A stretch of DNA of 64,000 nucleotides, from the NCBI RefSeq assembly GCF_001686985.1, contig NZ_CP015318.1, forward strand, positions 5,268,001 to 5,332,000. The letters are read 5' to 3'. Shown piece after piece: positions 8,330 to 16,392 of this stretch. Below the pieces are notes generated by a model. The model saw only the letters and a list, made by a program, of their open reading frames with translations, did not search any database and was not told the origin of the DNA. This stretch comes from Mesorhizobium amorphae CCNWGS0123 (lineage in GTDB: Bacteria; Pseudomonadota; Alphaproteobacteria; Rhizobiales; Rhizobiaceae). The translations under genes were made by a program, and so were the position numbers. Numbering within the stretch: the first letter of the stretch is position 1; each line of letters begins with the position of its first letter.

Positions 8330-9886
8330 GTGAGCCAAAACGAAGCGCTTATTTTGTCGGCCGATGGGATGTTGCTGAAATCCGTCCTGTCACAAATGTT
8401 CGAGCAGGCTCCTGGCTTCATGGCTCTGATGCGTGAGCCGGACCATGTCTTCGAACTGACCAATGCCGCCTACCAACGACTGATCGGCGACAGGCAAGTG
8501 ATTGGCAGGTCGGTGCGTGAGGCGCTGCCCGAGCTCGAAGGTCAAGGAATCTTCGAACAACTGGACCACGTGTACAAGACCGCTGAGCCGTACCGGGGCC
8601 AGGGCGTAAAGGTCGCCCTTCGCAACAAGCAAGACGAGCCGGCAGAAGAGCGTATCCTCGATTTTGTCTATCAGCCGATCAAGGCCGACGACGGTCGGAT
8701 TGCTGCCATCTTCGTCGAAGGCACAGATGTCAGCGAGCTCTCCTTTGCGAATGCCGCACTTCGGCTGCGTGAGGACCATCTGCGTTCAATCCTGGCAACG
8801 GTGCCCGATGCAATGGTCGTCATCGACGAAAAAGGCCGCATCCAATCCTTTAGCACCGCTGCCGAAACGCTGTTTGGCTATCAGTCAGTTGAAGTCATTG
8901 GTCACAACGTCAATATGTTGATGCCTTCGCCCTATCGCGACGAGCATGATGCCTATCTTCTTCGCTACCTGACGACAGGGGAGCGCCGGATCATCGGGCT
9001 AGGCCGCACGGTGACCGGGATGCGGAAGGATGGTTCGACCTTTCCGATGGAGCTTTCGGTCGGTGAGATGCATCCCGGGACCGGCCGCTTTTTTACCGGC
9101 TTCTGCCGCGATCTGACCGAACGTCACCGTGTGGAAGCACGAATTCAGGAGCAGCAGCAAGAGCTTCTTCATATGGCGCGGTTTACTGCGCTTGGCGAAA
9201 TGGCCTCGACGCTGGCGCATGAGATCAACCAACCCCTGACGGCCATCACGAACTACCTTAAGGGCAGTCGTCGGCTGCTCGAGAAGAGCACGGAACAGAA
9301 CGCCCCCATGCTGCGGGATGCCGTGGAGAAGGCTGCCGAGCAGGCCCTGAGGGCGGGAGACGTCATTCGTCATCTGAGGGATTTTGTTGCAAGGGGGGAA
9401 AGCGAGCGTCAGGTCGAACGACTGCCGGCGCTGATCGAGGAAGCCTCGTCGCTGGCCCTGGTCGGTGCGCGGGAGATAAATGTCCTCACTAGCTACAAGC
9501 TTGATCCCGCTGCCGAACTTGTGTTGACCGACCGCATCCAGATTCAGCAGGTTCTGTTAAATCTGATGCGCAACGCGGTGGAGGCCATGCAGGACACGTC
9601 GCGCCGCGAATTGAAAGTCACAACTGTTGCCCGAGATGATGGGATGGCCGAGGTGAGCGTGATCGACACCGGCCCGGGCCTCGCGCCGGAGGTCTCGGCA
9701 CAACTATTCCAGCCATTTGTAACCACCAAGAAGCAGGGCATGGGTGTCGGCCTTTCCATCTGCCGTACAATCGTTGAATCGCATGGCGGCCACATATGGG
9801 CCGAGGCAGTACCGACTGGGGGGACCGCCTTTCGGTTCACATTGCGCATCGTTGAGAAGGAAGAGGTCGCCAATGGCCGGCAATGA
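8330..9886 (+). CDS. fixL: oxygen-sensing histidine kinase FixL
   Basis: A haem-PAS sensor kinase that autophosphorylates when oxygen is low and activates FixJ. An N-terminal PAS-like domain (residues ~15-135) precedes the haem PAS domain (~140-265). His206 in RDEHDAYL fits the proximal haem ligand and Arg226 in IIGLGR the distal arginine; the 20-residue spacing equals that of H200 and R220 in Bradyrhizobium FixL. The H-box LAHEINQPL carries His297, then come N (LLNLMRNAVEA), G1 (DTGPGLAP) and G2 (GMGVGLSIC) boxes. The GTG at 8330 is chosen because AAGGA lies six bases upstream. No membrane helix is visible, so this looks soluble. fixJ overlaps its end. Confidence 0.93.
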   Translation: MSQNEALILSADGMLLKSVLSQMFEQAPGFMALMREPDHVFELTNAAYQRLIGDRQVIGRSVREALPELEGQGIFEQLDHVYKTAEPYRGQGVKVALRNKQDEPAEERILDFVYQPIKADDGRIAAIFVEGTDVSELSFANAALRLREDHLRSILATVPDAMVVIDEKGRIQSFSTAAETLFGYQSVEVIGHNVNMLMPSPYRDEHDAYLLRYLTTGERRIIGLGRTVTGMRKDGSTFPMELSVGEMHPGTGRFFTGFCRDLTERHRVEARIQEQQQELLHMARFTALGEMASTLAHEINQPLTAITNYLKGSRRLLEKSTEQNAPMLRDAVEKAAEQALRAGDVIRHLRDFVARGESERQVERLPALIEEASSLALVGAREINVLTSYKLDPAAELVLTDRIQIQQVLLNLMRNAVEAMQDTSRRELKVTTVARDDGMAEVSVIDTGPGLAPEVSAQLFQPFVTTKKQGMGVGLSICRTIVESHGGHIWAEAVPTGGTAFRFTLRIVEKEEVANGRQ

Positions 9887-10487
9887 TCTTGTGCATGTGG
9901 TCGACGATGACGTCGAGGTTCGCAAGTCGCTTGGTTTTCTCCTGGCGACCGCCGACTTTGCCGTACGCCTGCACGAATCCGCGACAGCCTTTCTGGCTAC
10001 GGCGACCGACGATATCGATGGCTGCATCGTCACCGATGTGCGCATGCCGGGTATCGACGGCATCGAGTTCCTGCGGCAGCTCAGAGCCCGCGGGCACAGG
10101 ATTCCGGTCATCGTCATGACGGGCCATGCCGATGTGGCACTCGCCGTTCAGGCGATGAAGGAAGGAGCCGCGGATTTCATTGAGAAGCCTTTCAACGACG
10201 ATATCCTGATCGATGCGATACGCTCGGCGTTGGATGGCCGGAACCGGGCGAATGCAGCGCACCCACAATCCGCAGAAATCAGCGGACGCCTCTCGACTTT
10301 GTCGGATCGCGAGCGGCAGGTGCTGGACGGGCTCGTGTCAGGTCTGCCGAACAAGACGATCGCCTTCGATCTGGGGATCAGCCCGCGCACCGTCGAAATC
10401 CACCGGGCCAATGTCATGAGCAAGATGGGGGCGAGCAGCCTGTCGCATCTCGTGCGTATGGCACTGATCGTGGAAGCCAAAGACTAA
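9873..10487 (+). CDS. fixJ: response regulator FixJ
   Basis: A 204-residue two-domain regulator. The receiver domain has the acidic pocket VVDDDVE, phosphoacceptor Asp55 in VTDVRMPG, Thr in VMTGHAD and Lys105 in FIEKPF. The C-terminal LuxR/FixJ helix-turn-helix reads LSDRERQVLDGLVSG then NKTIAFDLGISPRTVEIHR. The ATG overlaps the last 14 bases of fixL behind AGAAGGAAGAGG, so it is coupled to its kinase. The expected targets are fixK (about 1 kb downstream) and possibly nifA elsewhere. Confidence 0.94.
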   Translation: MAGNDLVHVVDDDVEVRKSLGFLLATADFAVRLHESATAFLATATDDIDGCIVTDVRMPGIDGIEFLRQLRARGHRIPVIVMTGHADVALAVQAMKEGAADFIEKPFNDDILIDAIRSALDGRNRANAAHPQSAEISGRLSTLSDRERQVLDGLVSGLPNKTIAFDLGISPRTVEIHRANVMSKMGASSLSHLVRMALIVEAKD

Positions 10488-10708
10488 GGGCGGTCGCCAA
10501 AGGCGTCGCTCTTGCCGGCCGCATTCCGCTCCGACGCCCAGTCTCTCCAGTGGGTCGGACGGATGTCGATACGCGCACCGGTCGCGGCATTCTTCCAGCC
10601 CTCCGTCCCTCGTATGCATGGAAATACGAGCGCGTGCTCGCCATCCTCGTCGAAGACGGCCAGTTCGAGATTGCGACCAAACGGAGCGCTTAGGATGGGC
10701 TTCCACAT
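10484..10708 (-). CDS. small conserved rhizobial protein, function unknown
   Basis: A 74-residue protein starting MWKPILSAPFGRNLELAVFDEDGEH and ending near THWRDWASERN. The pattern of Trp, a short beta-rich core and a final HWR-W motif is shared by a family of small rhizobial proteins that lack assigned function. A longer frame exists upstream, but similarity to the family begins at this Met. It ends four bases inside the fixJ stop on the opposite strand. A near-FixK box lies about 40 bp upstream of its start. Confidence 0.65.
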   Translation of the reverse strand: MWKPILSAPFGRNLELAVFDEDGEHALVFPCIRGTEGWKNAATGARIDIRPTHWRDWASERNAAGKSDAFGDRP

Positions 10709-10741
10709 CCGCCTAGGATGCGCGGAGACAGCAAGCCCGCC

Positions 10742-10755
10742 TTGATCTGAATCAT
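10742..10755. promoter_or_regulatory. FixK/FNR-like box (one mismatch)
   Basis: TTGAT-CTGA-ATCAT, one base from consensus. It lies in the gap between the leftward small gene (start 10708) and the rightward flavin-binding gene (start 10890), so it could serve either; the 141-bp distance to the rightward start implies a long leader if used there. Confidence 0.45.
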
Positions 10756-10889
10756 TTTTCGAAATTGCCGGATGCGCGAATGTGCACCTTGCCGCATGCG
10801 AGCCGGAGCCAAGAAGCTCCGGGGATGGCCAGGATTCAAAAGCGGCAGCAACAACGACACGGGATGCACGAGATTGGGAGATCGCATCG

Positions 10890-11336
10890 ATGCTGATCCG
10901 CACACTTTCGACCTTGGAATGCACGAAACTGCTGACGGCAAATCGCTTAGGCCGCCTGGCGTGCGCGAAGGACGGGCAGCCCTACCTCGTGCCGTTGTAC
11001 TATGCGCACGCAGACAACCATCTCTATGCGTTTTCAATGCCTGGCAAGAAGATCGACTGGATGCGAGCAAACCCGCTCGTGTGCGTCCAGGTCGACGAAC
11101 ATGGCCTAGGTCGAGGATGGAGGAGCGTAGTTGTCGACGGCCGATACGAAGAGCTGCCCGATCGGGTCGGTCACAAGGTTGAGCGCGACCATGCATGGTC
11201 TGTGCTAAGCAAACACGCGAACTGGTGGGAGCCGGGTGCCCTCAAACCGGTAGTTCCCGCCGTTTCCGATGGCGTCCCGCACGTTTTCTTCCGCATCTTC
11301 ATCGGCGAGGTTTCGGGCCGCGAAGCAAGCGAGTAG
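10890..11336 (+). CDS. pyridoxamine 5'-phosphate oxidase-like flavin-binding protein
   Basis: A 148-residue split-barrel protein of the PNPOx/NimA-like family. It starts MLIRTLSTLECTKLLTANRL and continues with GRLACAKDGQPYLVPLYYAH, the typical first strands of the flavin-binding barrel. GGGAG lies nine bases before the ATG. Members bind FMN or F420 or are associated with nitro-group reduction; the exact reaction is unknown. Such genes recur in low-oxygen regulons, and the near-FixK box upstream is consistent with that. Confidence 0.75.
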   Translation: MLIRTLSTLECTKLLTANRLGRLACAKDGQPYLVPLYYAHADNHLYAFSMPGKKIDWMRANPLVCVQVDEHGLGRGWRSVVVDGRYEELPDRVGHKVERDHAWSVLSKHANWWEPGALKPVVPAVSDGVPHVFFRIFIGEVSGREASE

Positions 11337-11453
11337 ACACTTCCGCTTCATGGCACCGGTGCGGGCTGTATCCAGCCGCTGCCCGATGGTGGTCGCCTGA
11401 TTGCCGCAGCGTGCAATTCCACGCGACCTTGGTCCTCCCACGACCGTCTCTAG

Positions 11454-11470
11454 GTAGTTTCCCGTAGGGA
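11454..11470 (+). promoter_or_regulatory. candidate FixJ-binding site upstream of fixK
   Basis: GTAGTTTCCCGTAGGGA, 70-85 bp before the fixK ATG. Its GTAGTTTCCC core resembles recalled FixJ recognition sequences of fixK promoters. The position would suit activation by phosphorylated FixJ. No TTGA-N6-TCAA box is seen in this promoter. Confidence 0.45.
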
Positions 11471-11538
11471 GATAACCGAATTTCGCGTTCTCCAGATTCG
11501 CGCGATTGCTGTCTCACAGATCAATCGGGGACACAGCG

Positions 11539-12186
11539 ATGAACGCCTACACCACCGCAAGGATTGCACTGCCGCCACAGCCGACCCATCCGAACCGGCA
11601 GGTGGGATTTGGCTCGGCGCCAGTACAACCACTCAGTTTCTTTGCCGCCGGCTCGGAAATCTACGCTCAGGGCGAGAAGGCCGGTGCCTTCTACCAGATC
11701 GAGTTCGGCGCCGTCCGCATCTACCGCCTGCTCGCCGATGGTCGCCGGCAGATAAGCGCCTTCCACCTGGCCGGAGAGACATTCGGCTTCGAGGCCGACA
11801 CGACGCATCATTTCTTCGCTGAGGCGATCAACGCCACCGCGGTTCGCACCTTCCGCGTGGCTGCGGGGGTCGACATGTCCCGCCAGTTGCTGCCGTTGGC
11901 GCTCAAGGGGTTGAGCAGGGCGCAGGAGCACCTTCTGGTCCTCGGCTGCCAGAACGCCATCGAGCGCGTCGCCGCGTTCCTGATCGACATGGCCGACCGG
12001 CAAGGCGGGTTGCGGCAGGTCGAACTGCCGATGTCGCGCATGGATATCGGCGACTATCTTGGCCTCACCATCGAGACCGTGTCGCGGGTTTTCACCAAGC
12101 TGAAGGAAAAGGGCGTCATTCGCTTAGTTAACCTGCGCTGCGTGGAAATCGTTAGGCAGGATGCGCTGCGCGATATGAGTGAATGA
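11539..12186 (+). CDS. fixK: Crp/Fnr-family transcriptional regulator FixK
   Basis: A 215-residue regulator with a cyclic-nucleotide-type beta barrel (residues ~30-125) and a C-terminal winged helix containing the recognition helix ETVSRVFTKLKEKGVI. The E-x2-S-R motif predicts binding to TTGA-N6-TCAA, the box found several times nearby. It lacks the N-terminal cysteine cluster of oxygen-sensing FNR/FnrN, and the only clear cysteines are LGCQNA and RCVEI. It is therefore FixK-like, with oxygen sensing through FixLJ. Confidence 0.88.
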   Translation: MNAYTTARIALPPQPTHPNRQVGFGSAPVQPLSFFAAGSEIYAQGEKAGAFYQIEFGAVRIYRLLADGRRQISAFHLAGETFGFEADTTHHFFAEAINATAVRTFRVAAGVDMSRQLLPLALKGLSRAQEHLLVLGCQNAIERVAAFLIDMADRQGGLRQVELPMSRMDIGDYLGLTIETVSRVFTKLKEKGVIRLVNLRCVEIVRQDALRDMSE

Positions 12187-13007
12187 GCCCAACTCTGGTC
12201 ATGGCAAGGGAATCGCGCGGCTATGGGGGAGCCACTAGGCTTCGAGCAATACGACCCGGCCCCTTTGCCGCTCCTGCCGGACAAGCCACCTTTCAGTTCT
12301 ATCGGCGACTCGGCTGCCCGATCGCCGAGATCGGCCGAATGGCGAGCGCCTCCCAGCCATTTTGAGCCTTCGGCAGAAGCCAGTCTCCGCCTAAATGCAC
12401 GCCATTGCCGCCGATTACCGCATGCATCGCTGCAAGGTCTTTCGAGACCGGGACGGTTGAGCTACGTGTGACCAATGCCATCAACGCGAAGGAGAAAATT
12501 GACGAAGAGCCCCAAAATCATTTCCTGCAAAACTCACTGGCTTATCCGATAACGCTCAATTCAATCTCAAAGAATTAGGCGTAAGCCACTGATATATAGT
12601 GGTTGGTGGGCCCGGAGGGCGTGTTAATAGCATTGGTTTCATTGGGTTTTTCGTGGGCCAAAATCAGAAGACTCCCCGTATGGTTCCGTATAGTTCCGTG
12701 ACTTGCGGTGTTGGTCAGCAAAACCTCCGTCCGATCATCACCCCAAACGCGAGAAGCGCGGCTCCTGTTCGAGACGCTGCAGGACAGCGCCCCCCGGAAA
12801 TGACGAACAAAGCGGCCTGACACGCGGGTACTGCTCAACGTCCGAATACCGCAAGTCCCGTGTAGCAGCCGCCTGCTACCACCGACCCGAATTCTGGCGC
12901 TATGTGTGTGATATGAATGGCGAACTTCACCGGGGCGGTGTAGGGTTCACCTCACAAGAAGAAATAAGCCGCATCGACGGCAACGCTCAGCGGATCTGGG
13001 AGGATTC
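12187..13007. other. 820-bp gene-poor region at the left island edge
   Basis: No open frame here has a credible ribosome site, family match or codon pattern. The stretch from about 12480 to 12700 is visibly richer in A and T than its neighbours and carries the repeat copy at 12605. Just before the repeat, CCACT and AGTGG (12588-12604) form a short inverted repeat with an AT core. I see nothing recognisable in the remainder. Confidence 0.6.
12605..12702 (+). repeat. dispersed ~98-bp direct repeat, left copy
   Basis: It aligns without gaps to 41388-41485, with about 78 of 98 bases identical by hand count. The best-conserved core (TTTTTCGTGGGCCAAAATCA) is followed by tandem GTATNGTTCC units. 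Read on the minus strand, its first bases give CCCTC-CGGGCCC-ACC, preceded by an A, the layout of a tRNA T-stem, acceptor stem and CCA end. Both copies have the same orientation and enclose regions 2 and 3. Confidence 0.75.
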
Positions 13008-13481
13008 ATGGTCGAAATCATCTCCAAGCGGGATGGCCCGCGGCGCGAGGACATGCAGGTCAAAAGGCTGATCGAGCAGAACCGCTCGACCATCGTTCGC
13101 CTTGCTGACCAGATCAGCGGCGGCGGCTATTCGGCTTCCAGGAAGCCACGCCAGCAACCAAAGGCGGAAGGTCTGATCATCCATGTCGGCGGCAGTGCCG
13201 CGCCCGTGGCGGAAGCCAAGCCGTCCATCCAGGTCACTATGAACGGCCGCGTGATTTCGAAGGACCAGAACACAGGGCGCCAACTTCATCACATCGGCGA
13301 CATCCGCAACCGGGGCGGGGACCAGATCTTCGTGCTGGCGACAAAGCAGAATGGCTTCTTCTCGCCGGTCGACGAAACCGTCGCCGAGGCGCTTGCGGGC
13401 CTGGACGGATCGCGCCTCGCCGCCACCTATACGGAAGAAGAGCTTGCCGCCGACATCGGCGCGAAACTTGGCATCGACTGA
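13008..13481 (+). CDS. conserved hypothetical protein beside the sigma-54 activator
   Basis: A 157-residue soluble protein. A basic N-terminus (MVEIISKRDGPRREDMQVKRLIEQNR) is followed by a Gly/Ser-rich linker and a beta-rich C-terminal part. GGGAGGA precedes the ATG. I do not recognise the family. It is the first gene inside the left repeat and lies 95 bp upstream of the activator gene on the same strand, so the two may be co-transcribed. Confidence 0.65.
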   Translation: MVEIISKRDGPRREDMQVKRLIEQNRSTIVRLADQISGGGYSASRKPRQQPKAEGLIIHVGGSAAPVAEAKPSIQVTMNGRVISKDQNTGRQLHHIGDIRNRGGDQIFVLATKQNGFFSPVDETVAEALAGLDGSRLAATYTEEELAADIGAKLGID

Positions 13482-13576
13482 TCAGTCCTGGGCGTGCGCT
13501 TCACGTCCAACCGCGGCAGCATACGAACGCGACAGCATACAGAAATGGCATGCCTCGAAGGTTCTGTGATGACTGA

Positions 13577-15655
13577 ATGAAACGCGAGATAGGCCCCAAT
13601 CAGATGAAGATCGATGCTCTTCCGGCGCGCGCGTCGGCTGCTGCCGGGCAAATGCTTCTGGGGAACATCGATTATGACGAGCGCGCCACCATGCGCGCCT
13701 GGGAAGATTTTCTGGCCGACGAGCCCAAATGTGCCCGCGACCCGATCCATCCAAGCAGCGTCCGCTCCCTCATTCACGAGTCCTGGTATCGCAGCGTTAC
13801 CGGCGGCATCAACGCTCAAGGGATTGAAGCGCCGCTGAGCAGCGATCGCGACGAGATCGAATATCTGACCCGCGCCAATGCAGAACTGCTTTCGGCGGCG
13901 CGGCGGTCGTTCGCCTCCCTTGGCCAGTTGCTGGACAGGACAGGCGCAATGCTGGTTCTGGCCGACAGCGACGGTGTGCTGATCGATGCCATCGGCGACA
14001 AGAAGACACTGCATGACGGCATGGACATCCACCTCGCCATCGGCGGCAAATGGAACGAGGGGGCCGTCGGAACCAACGGCATCGGCACGGCGCTGTGGAC
14101 AGGTGAGCCGACCTTCGTCCATGCGGCCGAGCATTTCTGCGCCGGCATCAAATCCTGGACTTGCGCCGGCGCGCCGATCCGCGATCCGCTGGACGGCAAG
14201 ATCATCGGTGTCGTCGACCTGTCGGGCTATTCGCCGATCTTCCGGCCGCACAACACCGCGCTCGTCGCCGCCACGGCCCGGCAGATTGAAAAGGCGTTGG
14301 CCGAACAGCAGCAGGAGCAGCGCACGCGCCTTCTCGAAGCCTTCATTTCGTCGGCTCCCAGCTACCGCCGAAAAGACGGGCTGGTGATTGTCGACCATCG
14401 CGGCCGCGCCATCTTCTGCAAAAATGTGCCTGACGGCGAGACCAGCGAGATGATGGACGGCCCGATGGAGCCAGGTCGCGGCCGCTGGCTGATGAACCTT
14501 CCGTCCTCCGGCTCCGACGCCGACCTTGCCAAGGCGCTACCGGCCCATCTGCGATCCTGCCACATCACGCCGCTCAAGCTCGACGGCGACCTGCGCGGCG
14601 CGGCGCTGGTATTTCCTCCCGTGCCGGCAGCCTCCAGCGTGGCGGTGGTCCACCGGAAAGTGGACAAGCATCTTCAGGATGCTGTCGCCATGATTGTCGG
14701 CGAAAGCGAAGCGCTGCAGGCCGCAATCGACATCGCCTGCCGCGTCGCCCGGTCGGGCAGCGTTACATCGCTGTTGGTCGAAGGTGAAACAGGGACCGGG
14801 AAGGAGCTGTTTGCGCGGCTCGTCCATGCCGGCAGCCGGCGCACGGCGAACGATCCGTTCATCGCAATGAATTGCGGGGCAATCACCAGGGACCTGTTCG
14901 GCAGCGAATTGTTCGGCCATGTCGCCGGCGCTTTTACCGGCGCCTCGCGTGAGGGCAAACCGGGCGTTTTCGAGCTCGCCAATGGCGGCGTCCTCAGTCT
15001 CGACGAGATCGGCGAACTGCCGCTCGAGATCCAGCCGTTTCTGCTGCGTGTCCTGGAAGAGCGCGTGGTCAACCGCATTGGTGACAGCCGGGGTCGCCCG
15101 GTGGATGTGCGCCTGGTTGCCTCGACCAATCGCGATCTCAAGCAGGAAGTTGCCGCAGGCCGCTTCCGCCGCGATCTCTACTATCGAATTGGCGCGGTCT
15201 CGATCACTGTCCCACCGCTGCGCGAGCGCGGCGAGGATGTCCTGCTGCTGATCGAACATTTCAACCGGCAGATCGCAACCGTGGCAGGCGAGGACCCGCT
15301 GGAATTCTCGCACAAAGCGCTCGAGGCCCTGCTCGCCTATCATTGGCCAGGCAATGTGCGCGAACTGAAGAACCTCGTTGGGCGGTTGCACATCCTGGCG
15401 CGCGGCGGCACTGTCGAGCTTCAGGATCTTCCGGGGGAAATCAGCGCCGGCAATCGCACCATTCACAGCGATCATCCCGCAGCCATGCTCGAAGCACCGG
15501 TGTGCACATTCGAGGATGCGGAATGCCAGGCGATCAAGAATGCGCTTGCCGCAGAGGGCGGCAATCTCAGCAAGGTCGCCCTGAGGCTCGGTATTTCGCG
15601 GCCGACGCTCTATCGCAAGCTCGGCCAATACGGCATCCGACGCGGTTTCCTCTAG
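13577..15655 (+). CDS. AcoR/MimR-type sigma-54-dependent activator
   Basis: A 692-residue enhancer-binding protein. An N-terminal GAF-type sensor (about residues 70-240) is followed by the AAA+ domain: Walker A GETGTGKE, the sigma-54 contact motif GAFTGA, Walker B LSLDEIGE, and an arginine-finger region RRDLYYRI. A Fis-type helix-turn-helix ends it (ISRPTLYRKLGQYG). The architecture matches AcoR and the activators of mim/prm monooxygenase operons. It converges on the monooxygenase operon, whose promoter is of sigma-54 type, so it is the likely activator. A start at 13604 is also possible. Confidence 0.93.
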   Translation: MKREIGPNQMKIDALPARASAAAGQMLLGNIDYDERATMRAWEDFLADEPKCARDPIHPSSVRSLIHESWYRSVTGGINAQGIEAPLSSDRDEIEYLTRANAELLSAARRSFASLGQLLDRTGAMLVLADSDGVLIDAIGDKKTLHDGMDIHLAIGGKWNEGAVGTNGIGTALWTGEPTFVHAAEHFCAGIKSWTCAGAPIRDPLDGKIIGVVDLSGYSPIFRPHNTALVAATARQIEKALAEQQQEQRTRLLEAFISSAPSYRRKDGLVIVDHRGRAIFCKNVPDGETSEMMDGPMEPGRGRWLMNLPSSGSDADLAKALPAHLRSCHITPLKLDGDLRGAALVFPPVPAASSVAVVHRKVDKHLQDAVAMIVGESEALQAAIDIACRVARSGSVTSLLVEGETGTGKELFARLVHAGSRRTANDPFIAMNCGAITRDLFGSELFGHVAGAFTGASREGKPGVFELANGGVLSLDEIGELPLEIQPFLLRVLEERVVNRIGDSRGRPVDVRLVASTNRDLKQEVAAGRFRRDLYYRIGAVSITVPPLRERGEDVLLLIEHFNRQIATVAGEDPLEFSHKALEALLAYHWPGNVRELKNLVGRLHILARGGTVELQDLPGEISAGNRTIHSDHPAAMLEAPVCTFEDAECQAIKNALAAEGGNLSKVALRLGISRPTLYRKLGQYGIRRGFL

Positions 15656-15675
15656 GCCCAGGCCTGTTCTCCGGC

Positions 15676-15708
15676 ACAAAAAACTCCGCGGCATTGGCGC
15701 CGCGGATT
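15676..15708 (-). terminator. intrinsic terminator of the monooxygenase operon
   Basis: TCCGCGGC (15685-15692) and GCCGCGGA (15699-15706) form an 8-bp perfect stem with a six-base loop. On the minus strand it is followed directly by a T run (15678-15683 as A on plus). It sits about 50 bp after the last gene of the leftward operon. Read in the plus direction there is no T tract after the stem, so it mainly serves the leftward operon. Confidence 0.82.
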
Positions 15709-15758
15709 GGGGGAAGTTCGTCGCCCAGCCGCCTTCAGGCAGCGGTGGCGGAAATGGA

Positions 15759-16256
15759 TCAGGCCTTTACGACAGCACCGGTCACTTTCTCCGAGACGTA
15801 GCCGAGGATGTTGCCGATGATCAGCGAGATAACCACAGCGGCCGCGACCTTGGTGATGGCGCCGACGCCTTCGCCATAGGCGGCAGCACCAAGCAGAAAA
15901 AGCGCGGCAGTCGTCGCATAGCCATAAACCGCTGACGGAATGGCACTCAGCAACGGCAGCTTGGCGGCGAGAATCAGGACTACGATTGAAATGCCGACGC
16001 AAATGCCGGCCATGATCGCCGTAACCCCAATTGATGTCAGTGCTATCAGTGCGCCGGCGGCGCAGACCGCTCCCCAGAGGTTTGCGACCGCCGAATTCTT
16101 GAACCCGGCTTCCTTGCCACCACAGTGATAGAAACTCCCCCAGCCGACAAACACCGCCCAGATCAGCAAATAGGGGTTGCCGATGATGATCGCTGCCCAC
16201 GTTGCAATGCCGCCCATAATGCCGATGACGACGGCCAACCCTGTGATAAGATCCAT
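15759..16256 (-). CDS. DUF1097 family inner-membrane protein
   Basis: A 165-residue protein with about five membrane segments and an N-terminus MDLITGLAVVIGIMGGIATW. The motif WGSFYHCGGKEAG resembles the conserved loop of DUF1097 proteins such as E. coli YcdZ, whose function is unknown. GGGAGGA precedes the ATG. As last gene of the monooxygenase operon it may help move a small substrate or product, which is inference. Confidence 0.75.
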   Translation of the reverse strand: MDLITGLAVVIGIMGGIATWAAIIIGNPYLLIWAVFVGWGSFYHCGGKEAGFKNSAVANLWGAVCAAGALIALTSIGVTAIMAGICVGISIVVLILAAKLPLLSAIPSAVYGYATTAALFLLGAAAYGEGVGAITKVAAAVVISLIIGNILGYVSEKVTGAVVKA

Positions 16257-16392
16257 ATTGTCCTCCCGTTTTCCAAAGCTCGAAGCAAAGAGACTCATTT
16301 CAGGATCGCGCTTCGCCTGACGTCCCGACACCAAAACGCCATGGCATCAACCACGGGGTTCAAGAAGAAGGCTTGCCGGATCCGGCAAGCAG

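Noticed and set aside
11539..12186. FnrN-type oxygen-sensing regulator
   Set aside because: The N-terminal cysteine cluster needed for an iron-sulfur sensor is absent.
12600..12702. Complete tRNA gene at the repeat
   Set aside because: Only a T-stem/acceptor-like end is present; no anticodon arm or 5' acceptor strand can be found alongside it.
12575..12838. Minus-strand reading frame across the left repeat
   Set aside because: Its protein similarity to the frame at 41337-41714 comes only from the shared DNA repeat; no ribosome site or codon bias supports it.
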